A stretch of 64,000 bases of DNA, from the IMG/VR virus record IMGVR_UViG_3300034072_001395, positions 1-64,000 of that record, one strand, 5' to 3'. Under the pieces are notes generated by a model that saw only the letters and a list, made by a program, of their open reading frames with translations, made no database searches and was not told where the DNA came from. The first letter of the stretch is position 1. The number at the start of each line of letters is the position of its first letter. The DNA is from a virus. Position numbers and translations under genes: made by a program. This document shows positions 28,039 through 36,337 of the stretch, piece after piece.

Positions 28039-29802
28039 ATGCCCTCTATCCCGCCGTCCATCGAGCGCAAGTTCCTGCCCGCCCTCCCGGCGAACAGCGA
28101 TCTGTGGGTGCCCGAAGGATCGTCCGTCGAGCTGATCCAGGCGATGTTCGCCAACTCGACGGCGTTCGTGTCGCTCTGCCACATTCAGACGATGGACAGC
28201 ACGCCGAGCGCGATGGGCCCGCACATCACGCCGATGCAGCGCAGGGTCGCCGAGGAGTACGACGCCCGGCAGTACCTCTGGATCAACAAGTACCGGCAGG
28301 CCATGATCTCGACGCTCATGGTCATGCTCCTCCTGCGCGACTGCATGCTGCTCCCCGGCATGCGCGGCGCGATCGTGGCGCAGAAGGAGGACCTGCACAA
28401 GGACCTGATGCGCCGCGTGGTGCTCGCCTACGAGAACCTCCCCAAGCACCTGCGGGTGCCCGTCAAGGACGGCACGCGGCCGACGGCCACGGGGATCGAG
28501 TTCGAGCACGGCGGCTACATCATCCCGATCACCGCCGGGTCGGACAGCCCGGGTGTCGGTTCGTCCCCCGATCGCGCGATCGTCTCCGAGGCGTGCGAGA
28601 TGGACGACGAGGCGTTCGCGCGCCTCACGCAGAAGTTCTTCCCGGCCGTCACCAGCAAGACGAACGGCAAGCTCGTGATGGAGAGCACGCCAGGTCGCGC
28701 CGGGACGCCGATGCACCGCCTCTGGCGCATGAGCCTGGAGCGCCGGAGCCGCTTCCACCCGATCCACCTGCGCTGGTATCAGGACCCTCGGCGGCACAGC
28801 ACCGACCCGGGGATCGTGCTCGACGACACCGACTTCGCCTACCGCGAGCGTGTGCGCCTCACGCCCGAACAGATGCCGGACGCGGCCCTGCGCTTCCGCC
28901 GCCTCGTGCTCCCCGAGTTCGACAACTCCGACGACGACTTCGAGAACAAGTACCCGCCGGACGCGCGTGCCGGGTGGGTCACGAAGCAGGCCCAGGTGTT
29001 CGACCGCGGGCCGCTCAACAAGTTGAAAGAGACGGCGGTTGCCGATCCGCCCGTGGACCCCGAGGCCAAGTGCCGGATCATCAAGCCGTACATCCCCGGG
29101 CGGACGTACCTGATCACGGCCGACCCCGCCAACTTCGGGGCGACCGGCGACGACAGCGCCTTGACCGTGTGGGACACGAGCACCTGGGAGGAGGTCGCCT
29201 TCTGGGAGGGGCGCGAGCAACCCGACGCCTTCTACCGGCGCCTGGTCGCCGTCGCGCTCGCCTACGGCCACGAGGACCAGTTGCTCGACGACACCACCAA
29301 CGGCGTCTACGTCGCCATCGAGAGCAACGCGGGCGCCGTGCTGGGCGCCGCCGTGCTGGAGAACCGGCTGCTCCTCTACCGCGACGAGGACGACAAGCCC
29401 GGGTGGGCCGCCACCACCAAGTCGATCCAAGAGGCCGAGGCCGACACGAACACGATGCTGGGTGACGGGAGCATCAAGATCCACACGCTCTCGCTGATTG
29501 ACCAGCTCATCATGTTCGACGGCAAGAAGCGCGACCGGCGCCTCGTCCGCGCAGACGGCACGCAGAGCCACTACGATCGCGCTCGGACGGCGATCATGGC
29601 CTGCCACATCCTGCGCCGGCGGCAGTTCCGCCCGCCCCTCACCTCGGAGGAAGTCGCCCGGGTCGAGGCCCGCAAGGCCCGCAAGGAGGCTGACGCCAAG
29701 TTCCGCAAGATGATGAAGCTCGCCACGGGCGGGGAGCCCGGCGTCATCGGGCTCGACCCGCTGGAAACGTGGGCTCCGCCTGCGTATGTTCACGCCTACT
29801 GA
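28039..29802 (+). CDS. terL: terminase large subunit
   Basis: 587 residues. ATPase half: NKYRQAMIST at 83-92 stands where other large terminases have K-x-RQ-x-G-x-ST, then RAIVSEACEMDD at 179-190 (Walker B plus acidic residues) and LVMESTPGRAG at 212-222 (coupling motif). RNase-H-type nuclease half: ITADPANFGATGDDSAL from 359 (Asp362, Asp371/372), YVAIESNAGAV from 424 (Glu428) and HYDRARTAIMACHI from 511 (Asp513). It pumps DNA into the prohead and cuts concatemers. RBS GGAGGG precedes the ATG. The Walker A Gly position is Met here, which is odd. First gene of the rightward packaging block; no small terminase was recognised beside it. Confidence 0.92.
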   Translation: MPSIPPSIERKFLPALPANSDLWVPEGSSVELIQAMFANSTAFVSLCHIQTMDSTPSAMGPHITPMQRRVAEEYDARQYLWINKYRQAMISTLMVMLLLRDCMLLPGMRGAIVAQKEDLHKDLMRRVVLAYENLPKHLRVPVKDGTRPTATGIEFEHGGYIIPITAGSDSPGVGSSPDRAIVSEACEMDDEAFARLTQKFFPAVTSKTNGKLVMESTPGRAGTPMHRLWRMSLERRSRFHPIHLRWYQDPRRHSTDPGIVLDDTDFAYRERVRLTPEQMPDAALRFRRLVLPEFDNSDDDFENKYPPDARAGWVTKQAQVFDRGPLNKLKETAVADPPVDPEAKCRIIKPYIPGRTYLITADPANFGATGDDSALTVWDTSTWEEVAFWEGREQPDAFYRRLVAVALAYGHEDQLLDDTTNGVYVAIESNAGAVLGAAVLENRLLLYRDEDDKPGWAATTKSIQEAEADTNTMLGDGSIKIHTLSLIDQLIMFDGKKRDRRLVRADGTQSHYDRARTAIMACHILRRRQFRPPLTSEEVARVEARKARKEADAKFRKMMKLATGGEPGVIGLDPLETWAPPAYVHAY

Positions 29803-29816
29803 TCAGGGGTTTGCCT

Positions 29817-31508
29817 ATGGACCGGAAGCAGATCAAGGACCTCGCCGCCGCACACCGCTCGCGGTTCGAGTCGGACGAGGCCAACCTGTTCCGCAAGAGC
29901 GCGAACTTCTACAATGGCCGCTTCGGCAGCATCGTCGCCCACCCGAACAGCCTGGCGCGCAACATGCACGCCGAGCGTCAGCCCCCGACGATCAACCTCG
30001 CGTTCGCCGTCATCGAGAGCGTGCTCAACGCGCTGTCGCCCGCCACCCAGGCCGTCTACGCCCGAGGGCTGTCGGAGGAGGGTGAGGCCATTCAGGAGAG
30101 CGTCGCCCACGTCATCAACACCGAGTTGCGGCGCAACGAGTTCGTGAGCGTCTGCCGCCTCACGCTCCTCGACGCCGCGCTGCGCCGCCGCGGGATCTTC
30201 AAGACCGTCCTCCAGCCCGACCCCGAGAACCCGGGCAAGTACGCCGGCGTGAGCATCCGCGACGTGCAGCCGGCCACGCTGTTCTATGACCGCGACGCCC
30301 GCATGGTTCAGGACGTGTCCTATTGGGGGCAGCACGTCCAGATGCCCTGGCGCGTGTTCCGCCAGCGGGTCGAGAGCGGCGTGTACGCGCGCCCGAAGAC
30401 GGACGTGCGCAAGGAGGGGCAAGCGTCCTGGCTCGGGATGGGCCTCGACAACGATCGTCTGTCGAGCAGCAACGCGACCGCCGAGGTGTTCGGGTACGCG
30501 AACGTGTGGGAAGTCTACGACCTGTTTGACGGGAAGGTCTACCACTGGCACGAGGCCAGCGACACCCTCCTGCTCGAAGGCGAGATCGCCTCGCACCCGT
30601 TCGCCATGTTCTCGCCGAACCACAACGGCGAGAACCTCGACGGCATCAGCGAGGTCGAGTTGATCCTCCCGCAGCAGGAGCAGATCAACGACATCCGCCG
30701 GCTGTTCTCGCAGGTGGCCTACCGGATGGTCCCGCGGGTCCTGTTTGACAGCGGCGTCATTGACCAGCAGGAACTCGACAAGGCGCTCAAGGACGGTGCG
30801 GGCACGTTCCGCGGCGTGCGCCGCCTGCCGACCGCCCAGGGCAAGACGTTCCAAGACGCCTTCTACGCCCTGCCGATGGCGCAGATCCCCGACGGCCTCA
30901 TCCAAATCGCGCAGATGATGGAGGCGGACACCCAGGTCGCCAGCGGGATGCTCATGCAGCAGCGCGGCATGGCGCAGAACGTCCGCACCGCGCAGGAGAT
31001 GGCCGTCATGGCGTCGGCCAGCCGCGACCGCCTCAACACCCGGACGGCGAGCTTCAACGCGGCGATCTCCCAGGTCGCCAAGCGTACGCTGCGCCTGATG
31101 ATCGAGCACGTCGAGGGCCCGTTCAGCGTCAAGGACCGGGACAAGTGGACGCAGGTGACCAACACCGACCTGCGCCGGTTCGATGGCGTGCTCGAACTCA
31201 CGCCGTTCAGCCCGATCTCCTCGAACCCCCAGGCGCTCGCCGAGGCCCTGTCGGGCATGGCGAACTGGCTCACGCAGAACCCCGAGATCGACCAGCGGGC
31301 GCTCACCGAGATGGTGATGACGGGGCTCGGCGTTCCCCTCACCCGTGCCCTCGTCCCGAAGGAGGAGAGCATGCGGAAGCAGGAGGCCATGATCGCGCAG
31401 GCCGGGGGCGCACCTCCGGGCGCGGCGATGATGTCCCCCGAGGCGATGGAACAGGCCGCTGCTGCGCAGGATGCGCAGGCGCAGGTGGACCCGACGCTCG
31501 GAACGTGA
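29817..31508 (+). CDS. portal protein
   Basis: 563 residues from MDRKQIKDLAAAHRSRFESD. An upstream in-frame ATG inside the terminase end is rejected because CAGGGG precedes 29817. It shows portal features: N-terminal helices, the RQPPTINLAFAVIESVLNAL segment, a beta wing with FNPH-like MFSPNHNGENLDGISEVELI, a long stem helix (QQEQINDIRRLFSQVAYRMV) and a Met/Ala/Gln-rich crown tail. It lies 14 nt after terL and before zinc-ribbon, acidic and scaffold genes. The dodecameric portal forms the DNA channel and the adaptor docking site. Confidence 0.85.
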   Translation: MDRKQIKDLAAAHRSRFESDEANLFRKSANFYNGRFGSIVAHPNSLARNMHAERQPPTINLAFAVIESVLNALSPATQAVYARGLSEEGEAIQESVAHVINTELRRNEFVSVCRLTLLDAALRRRGIFKTVLQPDPENPGKYAGVSIRDVQPATLFYDRDARMVQDVSYWGQHVQMPWRVFRQRVESGVYARPKTDVRKEGQASWLGMGLDNDRLSSSNATAEVFGYANVWEVYDLFDGKVYHWHEASDTLLLEGEIASHPFAMFSPNHNGENLDGISEVELILPQQEQINDIRRLFSQVAYRMVPRVLFDSGVIDQQELDKALKDGAGTFRGVRRLPTAQGKTFQDAFYALPMAQIPDGLIQIAQMMEADTQVASGMLMQQRGMAQNVRTAQEMAVMASASRDRLNTRTASFNAAISQVAKRTLRLMIEHVEGPFSVKDRDKWTQVTNTDLRRFDGVLELTPFSPISSNPQALAEALSGMANWLTQNPEIDQRALTEMVMTGLGVPLTRALVPKEESMRKQEAMIAQAGGAPPGAAMMSPEAMEQAAAAQDAQAQVDPTLGT

Positions 31509-31538
31509 TACGCTACCTCGCAAGCGGAGGACGCGCAA

Positions 31539-31931
31539 GTGCAGATCGTTGATTGCAAGTGTCAAGACTGCGGGCACAAGGTCCTCGATGTCTACGCGGA
31601 CTCGATGCCGAAGGTGTGCCCGTGGTGTGGCACCGAGGGCAAGATGAAGCGGTGCCTCGCCACCGGCAACTACGCGACCACCGAAGTCGACGGCGTGCCC
31701 CTCAACCTCGGCGACGGCAACGTCCTCCGCGGCAAGGGCGAGCGCGAAGCCTACGCCAAGAGCCTCAACAAGCTGCACGGCACCAGCGGCCTCACGCTGG
31801 AGCCGCGTGACGGCTACAAGGACAAGGTGCGCGCGGCCGAAGCCGCCCACGTCGCCGACGGCCTCCTGCGGCGGAACGGCAACGAGGACAAGCGCCGCGC
31901 GCTCAACAACCGCCGGTGGAGGTCGATGTGA
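31539..31931 (+). CDS. FmdB-type zinc-ribbon protein
   Basis: 130 residues from a GTG at 31539 with GCGGAGG 8 nt before it. Residues 6-37 carry CKCQDCGHKVLDVYADSMPK then CPWCG and a further Cys: a Cys4 zinc ribbon of the small FmdB-like type common in phage packaging blocks. The C-terminal half is a charged Arg/Lys helix suited to nucleic-acid binding. Stands between portal and the acidic/scaffold pair. Precise role unknown. Confidence 0.75.
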   Translation: MQIVDCKCQDCGHKVLDVYADSMPKVCPWCGTEGKMKRCLATGNYATTEVDGVPLNLGDGNVLRGKGEREAYAKSLNKLHGTSGLTLEPRDGYKDKVRAAEAAHVADGLLRRNGNEDKRRALNNRRWRSM

Positions 31932-32377
31932 GCGCGGCCTTCACGGGCGCCCGTGTTCCTGCCGAGGAGCCGATCGAGATCGTGCCCTCGCGGGACTTCC
32001 CCCCTCTGTTCGCGGCCATCGACGAGATCGGCGGTGCCGTCGTCGGGCAGGGGTCCGATACCAACAACACCGGCGATGACCGGGGAGGTGCCATGATGGA
32101 CGAGGAGAAGACCGACCCCGGCATGATGCCGGCGGAGAAGCCGATGGGCGGCGAGGGCGGCGCGCCCTCCGAGGGCGGCGGTGACGCCAAGGCCGAGCTG
32201 GCCTCGATGCTGGGGGCGAGCCCCGAGCAGATCGACATGATGCTCAAGGAGGCGAAGATCGACGCCGCCACCCTGCTCGACGCCCTGAAGCAGAACCCCA
32301 AGATGGTCGACGAGCTGAAGCAGGCGATGGCCGGCTCGCCGATGATGGCGAAGAAGCCGAAGGCCGCCATCTACTGA
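31928..32377 (+). CDS. acidic Met/Gly-rich protein of the packaging block
   Basis: 149 residues from the GTG at 31928, which overlaps the previous stop (GTGA) and has GGAGG 5 nt upstream; GTG 31916 is an alternative. A second strong site, GGGGAGG, precedes in-frame ATGs at 32093 and 32096, so a short form of about 94 residues may also be made. The C-terminal half is a small helical domain (LASMLGASPEQIDMMLKEAK). It lies directly before the scaffold-like gene. Family not recognised. Confidence 0.65.
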   Translation: MSAAFTGARVPAEEPIEIVPSRDFPPLFAAIDEIGGAVVGQGSDTNNTGDDRGGAMMDEEKTDPGMMPAEKPMGGEGGAPSEGGGDAKAELASMLGASPEQIDMMLKEAKIDAATLLDALKQNPKMVDELKQAMAGSPMMAKKPKAAIY

Positions 32378-32407
32378 GCGCCTGCGACATCGAGTAGCGC
32401 ACACCAC

Positions 32408-32439
32408 GAGGGGCCGGGGTCGAAAGCCTCCGGCCTCTC
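32408..32439 (+). terminator. hairpin between acidic gene and scaffold gene
   Basis: A 13-bp stem closed by a small loop, GAGGGGCCGGGG pairing with CCTCCGGCCTCTC apart from two G-U positions. No clear U run follows, so it may be a partial terminator or RNA-processing site. Confidence 0.4.
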
Positions 32440-32462
32440 TACCAACATAGGAGATGCTCCCC

Positions 32463-33497
32463 ATGTCTGCCGAAGCCACCCCGACCACGCCTGCCGTGGC
32501 CCCCGAGACGCCCCCCGCCGTGCCACCCGTCGAGGCCCAGGAGGCCGCTGCCGCGCCGGCCACGCCTGCCGCACCGGCGCCCCTGCCGCCCGAGGTCGCC
32601 CCCTGGAACGGCGAGCTGCCGGGCCTGGACAACGTGCTCTCCGTCGCCCCCGAGAACGTGCGCGACGCGCTGCGCAAGGGCATCGCGTCCGTGCGCTCGA
32701 ACATGGACCGCGCGCTCAGCGAGCGGATGCAGAAGATCGCCGAGGAGCGGCGCGAGGCCGCCCAGCAGCGCCAGCTCGCCGAGACGGAGTACCGGGCCGC
32801 CAAGGACGCCGCGCGCAAGTGGGCGATGGCCGTCGACAACGGCGACGTGCAGAGCGTTCTTGAGGCGCTCCAGGCCGACGCCGAAGGGCAGATCGCCGAG
32901 TTCCGCTCGCGCGCCGAGGTCGCCGAGGCCCAGGCCGAGGCCCTGGAGGCCCGCCAGCGGTCCATCGTCGCCAGCGTGACCGAGGCCCTCCGCAGCGAGT
33001 ACGACGCCAAGTACGCGCCCATCCTCGCCGAGCGGGACGCCGAGCGTGCCGAGCTGGAGGCCGCCCGGAAGCGCCAGCGGGAGGCCGAGGCGGCCCAGGA
33101 GGCCCTGTGGGCCCAGCAGATCGCCGAGGAGCAGGCCGCCCTCGCCAAGCGGATCGTGGCTGCCGCCGACGCCAAGGGCGCCGCCGTGCCTGCCCACATG
33201 CAGAAGTTCGATGGCCTGGCCCCGCTGTTCAACGCCATCGTGCAGACGCTCCAGGCCGAGAGCGGGATCACGGTCACCGACGACACCCCCGACGAGATCA
33301 CGAAGCCGCTGATCGAGAAGGCCGAGCAGCGTGTGGCCGCCGCGATCGCGGCCCTCCACCCGAAGCCCGCCACGGCCGCGAGCCCGAACACCGTGTCGGC
33401 GCCGCCCGTCGGTGAGGCCGTGGCGACGCAGGGGCGGTCGGGCACCAGCGTCCCGACCACCCCGCAGACCCCGAAGAAGCAGATCCGCCTCTACTGA
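32463..33497 (+). CDS. scaffolding-type protein
   Basis: 344 residues from the ATG at 32463, 9 nt after AGGAG (an ATG at 32454 sits too close). The first 45 residues are Ala/Pro/Thr-rich; residues about 70-235 form an almost unbroken charged coiled coil (ERREAAQQRQLAETEYRAAK, RAELEAARKRQREAEAAQEA); the C-terminus ends in PTTPQTPKKQIRLY. Such long acidic/basic coiled coils between portal and capsid are typical of capsid scaffolds. Here the capsid gene is on the opposite strand, so this is position-supported inference. Confidence 0.7.
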   Translation: MSAEATPTTPAVAPETPPAVPPVEAQEAAAAPATPAAPAPLPPEVAPWNGELPGLDNVLSVAPENVRDALRKGIASVRSNMDRALSERMQKIAEERREAAQQRQLAETEYRAAKDAARKWAMAVDNGDVQSVLEALQADAEGQIAEFRSRAEVAEAQAEALEARQRSIVASVTEALRSEYDAKYAPILAERDAERAELEAARKRQREAEAAQEALWAQQIAEEQAALAKRIVAAADAKGAAVPAHMQKFDGLAPLFNAIVQTLQAESGITVTDDTPDEITKPLIEKAEQRVAAAIAALHPKPATAASPNTVSAPPVGEAVATQGRSGTSVPTTPQTPKKQIRLY

Positions 33498-34450
33498 GGC
33501 GGGCGCGAGTTGGAGAGCATGGCGATCAGCGCCTCGTAGGAGAGGGCGCCACCCTCGACGAGGGGCGCGAGCCGGGCGGCCGCAGCCTCGCGCTTGGCGG
33601 CGGCGCGGGCCATCTCCTTCGAGGTGCGCACGTCCTCCTCGTAGACGGAGATCGCGGCGTACTCCCCGGGGCACGTCGGCGACGTGAAGATCGGGGTCGT
33701 GTCGAAGTCGCCGAGGAAGTGGACGGCGTACTCAACCCCGTCGTCGGGGAAGTACGCGCCGATCTTCGTCGGAGCCGACGTGTCGCCGGTGGTGAAGGGC
33801 GGGACGGCCGCGTCCTTCGGGGTGACGACGGCCAGGAACACCATCGGGAGCCCCGCGAGCGGGTTGTCGCCGCGGCCACGGTTCGGCGGGCGCTCGTCCC
33901 GCAGGGCGTGGGCCGTGAGGCTGTAGGCGCCGTACTGCGAGTAGTGCTCGTTGAGCGCCGACATCACGGCGGGCGAGAAGGGGACCTCGTGGGCCAGCGG
34001 CGCACCCTGCCACACGGGGACCTGGCCCACGCTGGAGGCCACCGGCACCTCGATGTCGAAGGTGTCGGCCTCCTCGACGGGTGCGGGGGGCTGCATGGGC
34101 GCCGGAGCGGGCGCCGGGGGCGGCGCGGGGGGCGCCTTCGGGCGCACGGGGAGCGGCGGAGGGGCCGGGACGGGCGCCTGGACGGGGCGCGCGGGCGGCA
34201 GGACGGCCTCGGGGGCGCCATCGAGGGCGTGAGCGAGCAGCGCGGCGCGGGATCGCTGGAACTTGCCCGGCAGGATGGTCTCCCGGCCCGGCGGCGGCTC
34301 CTTGGTGGCGCCGAACTGGAACAGGATCTCCCCGATCAGCCAGTCCTCGACGTACTCGCGCGGCGGAGGAGGCGCCCAGGGCGCCATCCGGCCCATCTCG
34401 GCGTGCATGGCGGACACGATCGTGTCGAACATCGGCTTTCCGCGGCTCAT
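33491..34450 (-). CDS. protein with long Pro/Ala linker, unknown
   Basis: 319 residues from MSRGKPMFDTIVSAMHAEMG, start fixed by AGGAGG and an ATGA overlap with the upstream stop. N-terminal helical domain (1-90), a Pro-rich linker (about 100-150), then a mixed alpha/beta domain containing GQVPVWQGAPLAHEVPFSP and a charged C-terminal helix. The stop overlaps the scaffold gene tail by 7 bp on the other strand. Last gene of the small leftward operon. Not recognised. Confidence 0.7.
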   Translation of the reverse strand: MSRGKPMFDTIVSAMHAEMGRMAPWAPPPPREYVEDWLIGEILFQFGATKEPPPGRETILPGKFQRSRAALLAHALDGAPEAVLPPARPVQAPVPAPPPLPVRPKAPPAPPPAPAPAPMQPPAPVEEADTFDIEVPVASSVGQVPVWQGAPLAHEVPFSPAVMSALNEHYSQYGAYSLTAHALRDERPPNRGRGDNPLAGLPMVFLAVVTPKDAAVPPFTTGDTSAPTKIGAYFPDDGVEYAVHFLGDFDTTPIFTSPTCPGEYAAISVYEEDVRTSKEMARAAAKREAAAARLAPLVEGGALSYEALIAMLSNSRPPQ

Positions 34451-34662
34451 GGAGCCTCCTTGTCGGGCATCAGCTCGAAGCGGACGCCGTCGAACGCCTC
34501 TGGCGGGCGGGTGAAGTAGTGGTGGCGCACGATGTCTTGGTAGACAGCGAGCAAAGGGAACTTCTGGCGGTCGTCTGCGACCTCGTTGGCGATCGCCACG
34601 ATGACGTAGTACCCGCCGGTGCGCTTGTGGCGCCACACCTGGCCGACTTTGACGCTCACCAC
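34447..34662 (-). CDS. DUF1653-like small protein
   Basis: 71 residues. VKVGQVWRHKRTGGYYVIV then LLAVYQDIVRHHYFTRP and FDGVRFELM follow the KxGxYRHYKG...VVYxALY...R..xxF pattern of the DUF1653 fold (a small SH3-like domain of unknown role, common in phages). GTG start (tandem GTGs at 34660 and 34657) after AGG. Overlaps both neighbours by a few bases, so co-translated. Confidence 0.7.
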   Translation of the reverse strand: MVSVKVGQVWRHKRTGGYYVIVAIANEVADDRQKFPLLAVYQDIVRHHYFTRPPEAFDGVRFELMPDKEAP

Positions 34663-34991
34663 AGCCCTCCTGGCTCCAGATCGGCGTATCCAGGCAGCGT
34701 CGTGGGGTCAACTGGCGTGCGATCGACGCCAGAAGCCTCCCGATCGCCGCAGAAGGCGTGCTGATCGTACCACGCGCCGAGCTTCACGACCCTCCAGGCC
34801 CACAGAACAGGCCCGCGAGAGCGGAAACCGCCTCCTCCGTCGAAGCCGCCGTTGGCCTGGCGCACGAAACCGACCGCTTCTTGCCACGATCCGTGGCGGA
34901 AGTGGGCGTATTCGGCTCCGCAGACGCACTTACGGGCGTCGACGTGCGCCCCTGGAGGCTCCGGCGGCCTGATCTTGACGTTGACGGGCAT
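34656..34991 (-). CDS. hypothetical protein
   Basis: 111 residues, MPVNVKIRPPEPPGAHVDAR. Contains CVCGAEYAHFRHGSWQEA, a short Cys/His-bearing segment, and a Trp/Gly-rich middle. Only one close Cys pair is present, so a zinc site is unproven. It overlaps the DUF1653-like start by 7 bp. Not recognised. Confidence 0.6.
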   Translation of the reverse strand: MPVNVKIRPPEPPGAHVDARKCVCGAEYAHFRHGSWQEAVGFVRQANGGFDGGGGFRSRGPVLWAWRVVKLGAWYDQHAFCGDREASGVDRTPVDPTTLPGYADLEPGGLW

Positions 34992-35001
34992 GGATCACCC
35001 G

Positions 35002-35343
35002 TCAATCGGGGTAGACGTAGGGCTTGTAGTCCGCGCGACGGCTCCGCGGGTCGGGCGATCCGGTCCGCGCGTGCTCCGCCATCGCCCGCCACCACGCCAT
35101 CTTCTCGATGTCGCCCTCTGGATCGCCCTTCCGGCCGCCTCGGACGGCGTACTTGAGGGCGTGCGTGTCGCAGGCGTGCGCGAACAGCTTGTCCGCGACC
35201 ACCCGGATGTGCCCGTCGGGCGTGCCGGGAGGACAGAGAGCCTCCTTGGCGGTGACGAAGGCCATGTCGCGCATCATGTCGACGGCCTCGCGGGCGCCGA
35301 CGAGGTAGCGCGCGGGCGCCTTGGTGTTGCCGTTGTCGCTCAT
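35002..35343 (-). CDS. hypothetical protein
   Basis: 113 residues from MSDNGNTKAPARYLVGAREA; start chosen because ATG 35343 overlaps the upstream stop as ATGA. It is helical, with two Cys and several His (ALCPPGTPDGHIRVVADKLF, HACDTHALKYAV) and a basic, Tyr-rich C-terminus. The frame extends upstream but that part is low-complexity and shadows the membrane-protein gene. Not recognised. Confidence 0.6.
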   Translation of the reverse strand: MSDNGNTKAPARYLVGAREAVDMMRDMAFVTAKEALCPPGTPDGHIRVVADKLFAHACDTHALKYAVRGGRKGDPEGDIEKMAWWRAMAEHARTGSPDPRSRRADYKPYVYPD

Positions 35344-35489
35344 GCGCGCCACGCGAAGGCCGCGAAGGCCAGGAAGGGCAGGCCCGCCAGCGAGAGCATC
35401 GGGTTGTGCCCCTGGCTGTGGAGGGCCAGGGTGTTCCCGAGGACGATGGCGGCGCCGACGATGAGCGTGGGCCAGGGTGCGCGCAGCAT
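35340..35489 (-). CDS. 49-residue membrane protein
   Basis: MLRAPWPTLIVGAAIVLGNT opens the protein; two hydrophobic segments (about 8-24 and 31-46) separated by a short HSQGHN turn make a two-pass membrane hairpin. RBS GAGGAG lies 8 nt before the ATG, and the stop overlaps the next ATG (ATGA). Size and topology would suit a holin or a small envelope effector; there is no other evidence for lysis function here. Confidence 0.6.
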   Translation of the reverse strand: MLRAPWPTLIVGAAIVLGNTLALHSQGHNPMLSLAGLPFLAFAAFAWRA

Positions 35490-35500
35490 GTTGGGGCTCC

Positions 35501-35896
35501 TCAGTTGTAGTCGCTGGCGTCGGCGGCGTCTCCGCCGGCGTCAGGAGCCCCGTACTCCGCTTCCAGCTCCAGCGCAAGGCCCTGCATGCGCAGCCGAGCG
35601 ATCCCAGCGTCGCCGCCCGCCTCGGCGAAGCACGCCTGATAGGCGATCTCCGCGAGCGTGCGGGCGGTCCCGAATGTCATCGGGCCCTTGTCACGGGCCG
35701 TCCGCTTGATGTAGTCGGCCAGCACGTCGCTGTCGTCGAGCAGGGTGGCGCTGGGCGCACTGAACACAGCGAACACCAGCACCTCCTCGTCGCCGTCGAA
35801 CCGCTCGCGCCCGATGGGCAGCGCGCAGTCGGCCATCTCGACGGGCACGGGCCCGTCCTTGCGAGTGGCGCGCTGAAGTCGGACGCGATCGGCCAT
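35501..35896 (-). CDS. hypothetical protein
   Basis: 131 residues, MADRVRLQRATRKDGPVPVE. Mixed alpha/beta with EEVLVFAVFSAPSATLLDDS and a helical C-terminus ending in an Asp/Ala-rich tail. A GGAG site precedes the ATG; it starts 9 nt after the Tad1-like gene, so the two are expressed together. Not recognised. Confidence 0.65.
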   Translation of the reverse strand: MADRVRLQRATRKDGPVPVEMADCALPIGRERFDGDEEVLVFAVFSAPSATLLDDSDVLADYIKRTARDKGPMTFGTARTLAEIAYQACFAEAGGDAGIARLRMQGLALELEAEYGAPDAGGDAADASDYN

Positions 35897-35905
35897 GACG
35901 GCTCC

Positions 35906-36337
35906 CTACTGCGCGTTGACGCCGAGGACACCGCGCGCCTTGCGCTCGGTCCCCCGGCTGCGGATGATGTCCAGGGCGTCGCGGATGTGCGCCAGCGCGC
36001 GGGCGTTGCTCTCGTGCGCGAAGGGGCCGGCCTGGAACGCCTCCAGGCGGTCGACCAGCACGGCGGCCAGGGCGGCGTCGACGCAGCCGGTGAGCTTGCC
36101 GTCGGGGCCGCGGGGGCCGTGCTGGAAGTCCACGGCCGCGACGATCTTGCCGCCGACGTTGACCTCGTAGTGGTGCGAGGCGCCGCCCGCGGCGGGGTCG
36201 CGCTCATCGCAGGTGATCACGAGGTCGGCGGCGCCGAAGGGGTCGATGTGTGCGAGGACCTTGCGCGGGAGCGGGTAGGGCAGGGAGCCCGTGAAGCCGG
36301 GGCAGGATGGGTTCAGGTCGATGATCTCGTCAGACAC
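35906..36337 (-). CDS. Tad1/Acb2-like cyclic-nucleotide sponge (candidate anti-defence)
   Basis: 143 residues from a GTG. N-terminal beta part: ADLVITCDERDPAAGGASHH then YEV and VAAVDFQHGP; C-terminal helical hairpin: AAVLVDRLEAFQAGPFAHES, NARALAHIRDALDIIR and TERKARGVLG. This order and the FQNGP / DRL-x2-FQxGPF-x4-N / R-x3-R-x2-RGVxG pattern are those of the phage Tad1 and Acb2 hairpin proteins, which sequester gcADPR or cyclic dinucleotides made by Thoeris and CBASS immunity. Phe101, Asn111, Arg128 and Arg132 have the F-x9-N-x16-R-x3-R spacing I recall for ligand-binding residues of Tad1. Several family positions differ (HES for CRE). Third gene of an operon with small membrane proteins. 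Function inferred. Confidence 0.7.
   Translation of the reverse strand: MSDEIIDLNPSCPGFTGSLPYPLPRKVLAHIDPFGAADLVITCDERDPAAGGASHHYEVNVGGKIVAAVDFQHGPRGPDGKLTGCVDAALAAVLVDRLEAFQAGPFAHESNARALAHIRDALDIIRSRGTERKARGVLGVNAQ

Noticed and set aside
28000-31850. Minus-strand frames of 597 and 684 codons
   Set aside because: Antisense to terminase and portal, which have diagnostic motifs; the frames are compositional shadows.
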